Assembly: GCA_030648135.1 (NCBI GenBank)
Contig: JAUSIF010000071.1
Span: forward strand, 1 to 5,043
Direction: 5' to 3'
From: Xanthobacteraceae bacterium
GTDB taxonomy: Bacteria; Pseudomonadota; Alphaproteobacteria; Rhizobiales; Xanthobacteraceae
DNA length: 5,043 bases
The notes beneath the pieces are model-generated. The model searched no databases, was not told the DNA's origin, and saw only the letters and a list, made by a program, of their open reading frames with translations. This document shows, one piece after another, positions 1-5,043 of this stretch (the first letter of the stretch is position 1; each line of letters starts with the position of its first letter). The position numbers and the translations under genes are program-made.

Positions 1-315
1 CATCCGGGGCGGGATTATATCATCGAGATCGAATCTCCGGAGTTCACTTGTCTGTGCCCGAAGACCGGCCAGCCGGACTTCGCCACCCTGAGCCTCGAAT
101 ACGTCCCGGACCGGCTGTGCGTGGAGCTCAAGTCGCTCAAGCTCTACATCTGGTCCTACCGCCATGAAGGGCCTTTCCACGAGGCCGTGGCCAACCGGAT
201 CCTGAGCGATCTCGTGGCCGTCACGCAGCCGCGGTACATGCGCCTGCGGGCCAAATTCAACGTCCGCGGCGGCCTCTACACCACCGTCGAGGTCGAGCAC
301 CGCCAGAGCGGCTGG
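1..315 (+). other. QueF domain (7-cyano-7-deazaguanine reductase), N-terminally truncated by the window edge
   Basis: The visible segment carries the QueF hallmarks. CPKTGQPDF at codons 19-27 contains the cysteine that forms the thioimide with preQ0 (codon 19, bases 55-57; equivalent to Cys55 of Bacillus subtilis QueF) and the proton-donating Asp (codon 26, bases 76-78). ELKSLKLYIWSY at codons 42-53 is the QueF family motif linked to NADPH binding. FHE at codons 59-61 supplies the His-Glu pair that recognises the substrate. PRYMRLRAKFNVRGG near codons 77-91 is the usual C-terminal strand region. The domain ends around the Trp at codon 105. About 30-50 N-terminal residues should lie upstream. 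Its size and motif order fit the short, single-domain (type I, B. subtilis-like) QueF and not the longer E. coli type. All visible catalytic residues are intact, so the domain is probably active. Confidence 0.95.
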
Positions 316-1932
316 AATCGACCGCCACCGCCTCCTGCCGATATTCCGCGGGAGGTTCAGACGCTGCCGGAGAAGCAGATCCCGGCGACGGCACCCGTCG
401 AGGTGTCGCCCACCAAGACGCCGCCGTCAAAAAAGACGCGCGCGCCGGAAACTCCGGCTCCGCCAGCAGCCCCGGCCCCGGCTCCCGCGCCGGCACCGGA
501 GCCCGTCATTCCACCTCCCACGCCAACGCCAACGCCACCGTCCAGCGACCGCTTCCGCATGCTGCGTCGCGCCCGCCGGCCGGAGCCGCCGCCAACTGCG
601 GAGTCCATCATCGAGCCAGTCCTCCCGGAACCGGTTGTGCGTCAGGATGGGCTCTACATCGGCATTGACTTCGGCACCACCGGCTGCCGTGCCATCGCCG
701 TGGACGTTAGCGGCACGATCAAGGCTGAAATGAGCGCGCCGATCGTCGCCCCGCTGCGAAAAGACGACCAAGTCACGCAGGACCCGACAGTGTGGTGGAA
801 GGCCGTGAGCGGCTGTCTGCAGAATCTGCTGAAACAGATCGACCCCGCGCGGGTGCGGGCGCTCGCCGTGGACGGCACCTCCGGCACCCTGCTCCTGAGC
901 GACGACAAGGGCAACCCGCTCACGCCGGCCATCATGTACAACGATCAGCGCGCGGTGGAGCAGGCCAATAAAATCGCCACGTTGGCCAGCGCCGATTCCG
1001 GCGCCCAAGGGGCCAGCAGCAGTCTCGCAAAACTCCTGTGGTTGCACGAGCGCAAGCTCGACAAGCGCGCCTATCACGCGCTGCATCAATCCGATTGGAT
1101 CAGCGGCAGGCTGACCGGCCGCTACGGCCACAGTGACTACAACAACTGCCTCAAGCTCGGGTTCGATGCCGAAAAAATGGCCTGGCCCAAGTGGGTCAAC
1201 AAGCTGGGGCTGAATGTCGCGCTGCTTCCGGAAGTGCATGTGCCGGGCGAGCTGCTGGGAACCGTCAGCGCCGACATCGCCAAAAATTTCGGGTTGCCCG
1301 CCGACACCCAGGTCCTGGCCGGAACCACCGACGGCGTGGCGGCATTCCTCGCGGCCGGAGCCACCGAACCCGGACACGCGGTGACGGTGCTCGGCACGAC
1401 ACTGGTGCTGAAACTGTTGTCGGACAAACCGGTGTTCTCGCTGGAGCACGGCATCTACAGTCACCGCCTCGGCAAATACTGGCTCGCGGGTGGCGCCTCG
1501 AACAGCGGCGGCGCGGTGTTGTTGCAGTACTTCAAGGTCGAACAAATGCAGGAAATGACACCGCTGCTCGACCCGGAAAACTTCACCGGGCTGGATTACT
1601 ACCCACTGCCGGATATCGGCGAGCGTTTCCCGATCAACAGCCCGGAAATGATGCCACGGCTCGAGCCGCTGCCCGGCAACAGCATCACCTTCTTTCAGGG
1701 CATGCTCGAGGGTATCGCGCGCATCGAGGCGCAAGGCTACGAACTGCTGGAAAAGCTGGGTGCGCCGGCGATCTCGACGGTTTATACCGCCGGCGGCGGC
1801 GCCAAGAATCCGGCCTGGAAGCGCATCCGCGAGCGTATTTTGCGGGTCAAAATGGAAAAGGCGCGCTCCGGGCACGCCGCCTATGGCTCCGCCCTGCTGG
1901 CCGCGGGGATCGTGACTAAAACCTTCCAGTAA
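1..1932 (+). CDS. queF: QueF (preQ0 reductase) C-terminal part fused in frame to an FGGY-family sugar kinase; 5' end outside window
   Basis: The frame is open from base 1 to the TAA at 1930-1932 (643 visible codons; codon 1 = base 1). Codons 1-105 are QueF, the NADPH-dependent enzyme that reduces 7-cyano-7-deazaguanine (preQ0) to preQ1 in queuosine synthesis. Codons 106-215 are a Pro/Ala/Thr-rich linker. Codons 216-643 are a complete FGGY carbohydrate kinase. The true start lies left of the window; a GTG at 121 is only a valine codon inside the QueF core, because catalytic residues precede it. No stop or good ribosome binding site separates the domains. The best internal start for a free kinase would be ATG 559 (457 residues) or GTG 637, neither preceded by a clear purine-rich motif. 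I infer one bifunctional polypeptide acting in the cytoplasm. A coupling of queuosine synthesis to sugar phosphorylation is not one I know from characterised pathways. The gene converges with the metal operon, 38 bases away. Confidence 0.85.
   Translation, partial: HPGRDYIIEIESPEFTCLCPKTGQPDFATLSLEYVPDRLCVELKSLKLYIWSYRHEGPFHEAVANRILSDLVAVTQPRYMRLRAKFNVRGGLYTTVEVEHRQSGWNRPPPPPADIPREVQTLPEKQIPATAPVEVSPTKTPPSKKTRAPETPAPPAAPAPAPAPAPEPVIPPPTPTPTPPSSDRFRMLRRARRPEPPPTAESIIEPVLPEPVVRQDGLYIGIDFGTTGCRAIAVDVSGTIKAEMSAPIVAPLRKDDQVTQDPTVWWKAVSGCLQNLLKQIDPARVRALAVDGTSGTLLLSDDKGNPLTPAIMYNDQRAVEQANKIATLASADSGAQGASSSLAKLLWLHERKLDKRAYHALHQSDWISGRLTGRYGHSDYNNCLKLGFDAEKMAWPKWVNKLGLNVALLPEVHVPGELLGTVSADIAKNFGLPADTQVLAGTTDGVAAFLAAGATEPGHAVTVLGTTLVLKLLSDKPVFSLEHGIYSHRLGKYWLAGGASNSGGAVLLQYFKVEQMQEMTPLLDPENFTGLDYYPLPDIGERFPINSPEMMPRLEPLPGNSITFFQGMLEGIARIEAQGYELLEKLGAPAISTVYTAGGGAKNPAWKRIRERILRVKMEKARSGHAAYGSALLAAGIVTKTFQ
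316..645 (+). other. Pro/Ala/Thr-rich interdomain linker between QueF and kinase
   Basis: Codons 106-215 are low in hydrophobic residues and dominated by Pro, Ala, Thr and Glu. They include a PPPPPP run just after the QueF core, alternating AP units, then PTPTPT. A basic patch (RFRMLRRARR, codons 184-193) follows, before a more ordinary acidic stretch leading into the kinase. No predicted fold is apparent; it looks like a flexible or rod-like tether. The frame stays open throughout, with Pro and Ala codons ending mostly in C or G as in the flanking domains, which argues for a translated segment over untranslated spacer. An internal start within it (ATG 559) cannot be excluded. Confidence 0.75.
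451..540 (+). repeat. Low-complexity AP/PT dipeptide repeat in the linker
   Basis: Codons 151-180 encode alternating Ala-Pro units followed by Thr-Pro units. At DNA level, bases ~519-537 hold near-perfect tandem copies of a 6-base unit (ACGCCA), a plausible site of slippage-driven length variation between strains. The 6-base unit keeps the reading frame. Confidence 0.6.
646..1929 (+). other. FGGY-family sugar kinase domain, ribulose-kinase-like (SePSK/XK-1 group)
   Basis: Codons 216-643 form a complete short FGGY kinase (~428 residues), which would transfer phosphate from ATP to a sugar hydroxyl. The N-terminal ATPase-fold phosphate loop is GIDFGTTG (codons 221-228, Asp at bases 667-669). 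DGTSGT at codons 291-296 and SDYNNCLKLG at codons 378-387 match the sugar-binding half. AGTTDGVAAF at codons 440-449 carries the catalytic-base Asp (codon 444, bases 1330-1332). AGGGAKNPAW at codons 597-606 is the adenine-binding motif. The stretch GLDYYPLP...GERFPI around codons 530-545 is, from memory, strikingly like the Synechococcus kinase SePSK and its plant homologue XK-1, reported as D-ribulose kinases. Substrate is therefore inferred as D-ribulose or a similar ketose, with moderate confidence. All catalytic residues look intact. Confidence 0.88.
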
Positions 1933-1970
1933 TACATAACATATGTCTTGATATGGTCTTCATGCTGGTC
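1933..1970. other. Short AT-rich gap between convergent genes
   Basis: These 38 bases separate the kinase stop from the ATPase stop and are distinctly AT-rich against GC-rich flanks. An 8-base palindrome (ACATATGT, 1939-1946) and a 5-base inverted repeat (CATAT...ATATG, 1940-1955) are present. Neither forms a GC-rich stem with a T-run, so a bidirectional intrinsic terminator is not supported. Confidence 0.5.
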
Positions 1971-3872
1971 CTAAGTTAACCGTCCAGCCCGCAACCCATT
2001 CGCCACCGCCAGCAGTTCGCTCGCCTCGTGTACCAGCACCGTCACCGCCACGCCGAGAATGCCGAAGACGGCGAGCGGGATCATCGCCGCAAGAATCGAG
2101 ATTGAGAAAACGATGTTTTGCACGCTGATCCGCCGCGCCTTGCGCCCGAGGCGCAGCACCTCCTCCACCTTCGCCAGATCGTCGGCCATGAGCGCCACGT
2201 CCGCCGCCTCGATCGCGGCATCGGTGCCGGCCGCGCCCATCGCCACGCCGCAAGTAGCGGCGGCGAGCGCCGGGGCGTCGTTGACGCCGTCGCCGACCAT
2301 GAGCACGGCGCCGTGCTCGCGCTGCAACTGACCCACGGCGCGTACCTTGTCCTCCGGCTTGAGTTCGGCGCGCACGTCGTCGATCCCGAGCAGGCGCGCG
2401 AAGGCCTGGGCGGTTCTTAAGTTGTCGCCGGTCAGCATCACGGTGCGAATTCCAAGCGCATGCAGCGCGGCGATGGCCTGCTTGGCCTCGGCACGTATGC
2501 GATCCTGCAGCGCGAGCAGGCCGCGGATGCCCGTCGCGTTACCAATCAGCACCACGGTCTTGCCCTCTTCCTGCAGTCGGGCGACTTGCGTTTGCACCGC
2601 GCTCAAATCGGCGCCCTGGCCTTCGAACAACTTGGGATTGCCCACGTACCATGCCTGTCCCTGAACGAGACCTTTCGCGCCGACGCCGGTGAGCGCCTCG
2701 AAATCGCGAACCTCGGCCGGCGTTATTCCCAACTCGCGTGCCTTGGTCATGATCGCCTTGGCCAGGGGATGTTCGGAGAAATGCTCCAGCCCCGCTGCGA
2801 GCGCGAGCAGTTCTTTCGCGTCGCCATCGAGCGGGATCATGTCAGTCACGACCGGCTCGCCGTGGGTGAGGGTGCCGGTCTTGTCGAAGGCGACGACGCG
2901 AATCGTGCCCAGATGTTCGAGGTGCGCGCCGCCTTTAATAAGTATCCCACGCCGCCCGGCCGCGCCGATGCCGGCCGCCATGGCCACGGGCGTGGACATG
3001 ATGAGGGCGCAGGGCGCAGCCGCCACCAATAATACGACCGCCCGTAGCGACCATTCCGCCATGGAGAGCCCGAGCGCCCACGGTACTATCAGGAGCAACA
3101 ACGAAGCCAGAAGTACCGCCGGGGTGTAACGGCGGCCGAAGCGCTCGATCCACTGTTGCGCTTTGCCCTTGCGCTCCTGCGCCTCTTCGACCAGGTGGAT
3201 GATCTTCGAGAGCGAATTGTCGGCGAACGCCGCGGTCGCCTCGATTTCGAGCGCACCCTGTTTGTTGATGCTGGCGGCGTACACCTTCATGCCCGGTCCC
3301 TTGTCCACCGGGATGGATTCGCCGGTGACGGGCGATTCATCGAGACTCGATTGACCGACGCGGATGATGCCATCGGTGGGCAGGGCCTCGCCGGGACGCA
3401 CGAGAAAGCGGTCGCCGGGTTTGAGAGTCTCGGCCGGAACCGTGATTTCCTTTCCATCGCGCAGGACATGCGCCTCCTTCGGCGCCAGATCGAGCAGCGC
3501 GCGGATCGCGTGGCGCGTGCGCGCATAGGTGTATTCCTCCGTGCCCTCGGCCGCGCCGTACAGGAACACCAGCGCCGCCGCCTCGTCCCACAGGCCGAGG
3601 ATCGCAGAACCGGCGGTCGCTGCGATCATCAAGATCTCGATGCCGACCTCGCGTTCCTCGATCAGCTTCTCGATCCCTTCGCGCGTCCAGTGCCAGCCGC
3701 CGAGCGGGATGGCAATCCAATAGAAGAGGTTCTCGACGCTTTCCGCGATCAAGCCGAGATGCGCGAGCACAAAACCCGAGCCGGCAATCAACCCGGCGAG
3801 CAATGCATTGCGCAGCGGCGGATAGCGCCACCAGGTACCGTCGAATCCGACTGTGTCGTTGTCATGCATCAT
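1971..3872 (-). CDS. Heavy-metal-translocating P1B-type ATPase with atypical APC motif
   Basis: This inner-membrane pump would use ATP to export a transition or heavy metal from the cytoplasm. Numbered from ATG 3872 (633 residues): TGES (183-186) is the actuator-domain motif; APC (286-288) lies in the metal-site helix; DKTGTLT (330-336) holds the phosphorylated Asp at bases 2883-2885; the HP dipeptide (368-369) is diagnostic of P1B ATPases; TGDN (481-484) and GDGVND (527-532) complete the P/N domains. HEASE (615-619) lies in the last helix. There is no N-terminal HMA or Cys-rich metal-binding domain; only two cysteines occur in the protein. I chose ATG 3872 because GGGAGAA sits 7 bases upstream; the next codon is also ATG (3869). 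A GTG at 3914 gives a longer, less likely form. The lack of an N-terminal domain and the HE in the last helix point to a P1B-4-like (Co/Zn/Cd, CzcP-type) pump, but the motif is not standard. It is last in the operon and overlaps the TPM gene by 11 bases. Confidence 0.96.
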   Translation of the reverse strand: MMHDNDTVGFDGTWWRYPPLRNALLAGLIAGSGFVLAHLGLIAESVENLFYWIAIPLGGWHWTREGIEKLIEEREVGIEILMIAATAGSAILGLWDEAAALVFLYGAAEGTEEYTYARTRHAIRALLDLAPKEAHVLRDGKEITVPAETLKPGDRFLVRPGEALPTDGIIRVGQSSLDESPVTGESIPVDKGPGMKVYAASINKQGALEIEATAAFADNSLSKIIHLVEEAQERKGKAQQWIERFGRRYTPAVLLASLLLLIVPWALGLSMAEWSLRAVVLLVAAAPCALIMSTPVAMAAGIGAAGRRGILIKGGAHLEHLGTIRVVAFDKTGTLTHGEPVVTDMIPLDGDAKELLALAAGLEHFSEHPLAKAIMTKARELGITPAEVRDFEALTGVGAKGLVQGQAWYVGNPKLFEGQGADLSAVQTQVARLQEEGKTVVLIGNATGIRGLLALQDRIRAEAKQAIAALHALGIRTVMLTGDNLRTAQAFARLLGIDDVRAELKPEDKVRAVGQLQREHGAVLMVGDGVNDAPALAAATCGVAMGAAGTDAAIEAADVALMADDLAKVEEVLRLGRKARRISVQNIVFSISILAAMIPLAVFGILGVAVTVLVHEASELLAVANGLRAGRLT

Positions 3873-4440
3873 CGCTAGATTCTCCCACGCGCCATCGCTG
3901 CCACGGCCACTCAAGGCGGACCGCGCGCTGACGATCGGCGATGATCTGCGAAAGCTTGTTCACAATCCTCAACAACGCCTCGAAGTACTGATCCTTTCGC
4001 AACAGGTCCGGTACGTTCTCGATCAGCTCTCTCTTCGAGAGCGGCTTAAGCATCCACGTCAGACCGGGCCCGGGAACGATGCGAATCTCACGATCATTCT
4101 TGGCGATCACGATAAACACAAAACGATCGTTGTCGAGTTCGCGGCTGTGGCGTTTCCAGTGATTGATCAGTCGCTGCACATAGGCTTCGATGCTTTCCGG
4201 TGCTACGGTGACCACGACCAGCGCGATCATCTTGACGCCGGTATCATGCCTGATTTCCGATATCCGTCGCGACAACGCCTGTCCCTCCGCGAGCGAGAGG
4301 ACCCCGGGCTCGTCACCCACCTCGCGCAGCAGCGGTGGCAGGTCTCGCGGCCGCTCTTGCGCCTCGTCCTCGCCCGCCGCCGACGCGACGGCGAGCGAAG
4401 CGAATGCCGAGAAAACAAGCACGCCGAGCTTTCGTTTCAT
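3862..4440 (-). CDS. Secreted TPM-domain protein of unknown role in a metal-efflux operon
   Basis: A 192-residue protein. Residues 1-22 form a signal peptide: basic MKRK, a hydrophobic core, and a small-residue cleavage region near AVASAAG, so it is probably periplasmic. Residues ~39-160 match the TPM fold (TPM_phosphatase, as in TLP18.3/Psb32). The family pattern is visible: GVLSLAEGQAL near the start, DTGVKMIALVVVTV (66-79) as the central strand, SIEAYVQRLINHWK (83-96), then DNDRFVFIVIAKNDREIRI (103-121), G-x-GL, and YFEAL (152-156). Most bacterial TPM proteins end in a membrane helix and a Gly/Ser-rich tail; this one ends in a charged, Trp-containing segment with no such anchor. Biochemical function in the family is uncertain (acid phosphatase activity was reported for the plant member); I do not assign a reaction. 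The start overlaps the stop of the PII-like gene (ATGA), with AGGGG upstream. Its place between pump genes suggests an accessory envelope role in metal efflux. Confidence 0.85.
   Translation of the reverse strand: MKRKLGVLVFSAFASLAVASAAGEDEAQERPRDLPPLLREVGDEPGVLSLAEGQALSRRISEIRHDTGVKMIALVVVTVAPESIEAYVQRLINHWKRHSRELDNDRFVFIVIAKNDREIRIVPGPGLTWMLKPLSKRELIENVPDLLRKDQYFEALLRIVNKLSQIIADRQRAVRLEWPWQRWRVGESSDDA
3880..3886 (-). promoter_or_regulatory. Ribosome binding site of the P1B ATPase gene
   Basis: On the minus strand this reads GGGAGAA, 7 bases before ATG 3872. It lies inside the 3' end of the TPM gene and decides the ATPase start in favour of 3872 (or the adjacent ATG 3869) over the upstream GTG at 3914. 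Confidence 0.7.
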
Positions 4441-4745
4441 AATCGCCCCTGCCGTACCACATCGGCGACCCAGTACACGCCGCGCCCCGCCACGCCGCAG
4501 CTCGACTCGCGCAGCGCGTCGAGCACCGCGTCCACGTCTTCATCTTCGAGCACGATGTCCGCGCGCACGTGCGGCGTGTAGCCCACCACCCGGTCGCGCG
4601 CCGAGAGCACGGGATCGCGGTCATCCTGCGGGCCGTGGCCTTCGATGTGCGTGAAGGTGAAGCCAGACACCTTGGATAGACTGCGCAGCACGTCGGCGAG
4701 CGCCTGCTCGATGTCGGCATGTGCGATGAGAGTTAGATTTTTCAT
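4437..4745 (-). CDS. PII-like small regulatory protein linked to an RND metal pump (PII-NG / DUF3240-like)
   Basis: A 102-residue cytosolic protein with the ferredoxin-like beta-alpha-beta layout of the PII/CutA superfamily. MKNLTLIAHADIEQALADVL resembles the first strand and helix of PII. SGFTFTHIEGHGPQ (27-40) matches the second strand and the entry to the T-loop. ADIVLEDEDVDAVLDAL (62-78) is the second beta-alpha pair, and GRGVYWVADV (87-96) is the closing strand. The segment where classical PII has its long T-loop is short and charged (about 39-53), and the classical uridylylated Tyr context is not evident. A distinct PII group found beside heavy-metal RND pumps has been described; position and size here fit it. 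It probably forms a trimer and may sense metal or a nucleotide to tune the pump, though this is inference. The start codon overlaps the czcA stop as ATGA, and AGAGGAA lies 6 bases upstream, so translation is probably coupled to the pump. Confidence 0.8.
   Translation of the reverse strand: MKNLTLIAHADIEQALADVLRSLSKVSGFTFTHIEGHGPQDDRDPVLSARDRVVGYTPHVRADIVLEDEDVDAVLDALRESSCGVAGRGVYWVADVVRQGRL
4446..4450 (-). promoter_or_regulatory. Ribosome binding site of the TPM-domain gene
   Basis: Minus-strand AGGGG, 5 bases before ATG 4440 and inside the 3' end of the PII-like gene. It supports the start that uses the ATGA stop-start overlap. Confidence 0.55.
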
Positions 4746-5043
4746 GGTGTGTTCCTCTTTTTATTGGCGACGAGCCGCCGTTCGGCGCGGGTCTCGATCC
4801 AGGCGTAAAGCGTCGGCAGGAGCACGAGCGTGAGCAGCGTCGAGGTGAACAGCCCGCCGATTACCACGACGGCGAGCGGCCGTTGCAGCTCCGAGCCCGG
4901 GCCGGTTGCCAGCAGCATGGGCACGAGGCCGAAGCTGGCGATGAGCGCCGTCATCAGCACCGGCCGCAACCGGCGCTCGGCGCCTTCCTGCACCGCTTGC
5001 AACACGGTGCGTCCGGCCGCGCGCAACTGGTTGAAGTAGGCGA
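4742..5043 (-). CDS. czcA: CzcA/CusA-family heavy-metal RND efflux pump, C-terminal ~99 residues (5' end beyond window)
   Basis: The frame is open from the right edge and ends at TGA 4744-4742. The visible part is the last two transmembrane helices and tail of an inner-membrane RND proton antiporter, which with a periplasmic adaptor (CzcB) and outer-membrane channel (CzcC) expels divalent or monovalent metal ions. The segment RLRPVLMTALIASFGLVPM, then the loop ATGPGSELQRPLA, then VVVIGGLFTSTLLTLVLLP, is characteristic of the HME-RND C terminus (CzcA, CusA, CnrA). A basic tail ending near KKRNTP lies in the cytoplasm. The metal cannot be told from this fragment, because the discriminating residues are in transmembrane helix 4, outside the window. 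The full protein should be ~1,030-1,070 residues. Its stop overlaps the start of the PII-like gene by four bases. Confidence 0.95.
   Translation of the reverse strand, partial: AYFNQLRAAGRTVLQAVQEGAERRLRPVLMTALIASFGLVPMLLATGPGSELQRPLAVVVIGGLFTSTLLTLVLLPTLYAWIETRAERRLVANKKRNTP
4752..4758 (-). promoter_or_regulatory. Ribosome binding site of the PII-like gene
   Basis: Minus-strand AGAGGAA, 6 bases before ATG 4745, embedded in the last codons of the RND pump gene. It is the strongest Shine-Dalgarno match in the operon part seen here. Confidence 0.7.

Noticed and set aside
121..123. GTG as the start of the plus-strand gene
   Set aside because: The same frame is open to base 1, and the preceding 40 codons contain the QueF catalytic Cys and Asp motif, so this is an internal valine.
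427..1875. 482-codon open frame on the minus strand, antisense to the kinase
   Set aside because: Its translation is rich in Arg, Gly, His and Gln with no recognisable motif. It lies exactly opposite a well-supported kinase, and long antisense frames are common in GC-rich genes.
1191..1919. 242-codon plus-strand frame overlapping the kinase in another phase
   Set aside because: The Arg/Ala/Gly-rich product has no domain signature and is a shifted reading of the conserved kinase sequence.
1939..1955. Palindrome and inverted repeat in the convergent gap, considered as a bidirectional terminator
   Set aside because: The stem is only 5-8 AT base pairs with no following T-run, too weak for an intrinsic terminator.
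3156..3878. 240-codon plus-strand frame opposite the P1B ATPase
   Set aside because: It mirrors conserved ATPase codons and has no family motif or ribosome binding site of note.
3873..3914. Upstream GTG start for the P1B ATPase (647 residues)
   Set aside because: The extra 14 residues show no family resemblance, and a good Shine-Dalgarno sequence points to ATG 3872.
3853..4581. 242-codon plus-strand frame opposite the TPM and PII-like genes
   Set aside because: It crosses the ends of three minus-strand genes whose protein motifs, overlaps and Shine-Dalgarno sites are all consistent, and its own product is unrecognisable.

Overview
The window is GC-rich and gene-dense. Two blocks of genes converge on a short AT-rich gap at 1933-1970. 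Codon use, the Czc-type metal efflux genes and the protein sequences suggest a proteobacterium, plausibly a beta- or gammaproteobacterial environmental lineage. That assignment is an impression from the sequence and was not tested by a search.

Plus strand, 1-1932: one open frame enters from the left edge and runs to a TAA at 1930-1932. Its first ~105 codons are the C-terminal part of QueF (preQ0 reductase, queuosine pathway), with the catalytic Cys/Asp and the substrate-binding His-Glu visible. The same frame then passes through a ~110-codon Pro/Ala/Thr-rich stretch into a complete FGGY-family sugar kinase. This kinase closely resembles the short cyanobacterial/plant ribulose-kinase group (SePSK / XK-1-like). 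No stop codon or convincing ribosome binding site separates the two enzymes, so the sequence reads as a QueF-linker-kinase fusion. This is the most unusual object in the window.

Minus strand, 5043-1971: a tightly packed metal-efflux operon, read right to left. It contains the C-terminal end of a CzcA/CusA-type RND pump (cut by the window edge), a 102-residue PII-like protein, a 192-residue secreted TPM-domain protein, and a ~633-residue heavy-metal P1B-type ATPase. Each stop overlaps the next start: ATGA at 4742-4745, ATGA at 4437-4440, and an 11-base overlap at 3862-3872. Each internal gene has a visible Shine-Dalgarno sequence. The layout suggests one translationally coupled transcript whose promoter, and probably the czcC/czcB partners, lie beyond the right edge. 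Inferred division of labour: the P-type ATPase moves metal from cytoplasm to periplasm, the RND pump moves it across the outer membrane, the PII-like protein may sense or tune the pump, and the TPM protein sits outside the inner membrane with an unknown role. The ATPase has APC in place of the usual CPC/SPC transmembrane motif and HEASE near its C terminus, so its metal specificity cannot be assigned to a standard class.

No RNA genes, CRISPR arrays, insertion sequences or convincing terminators were seen.
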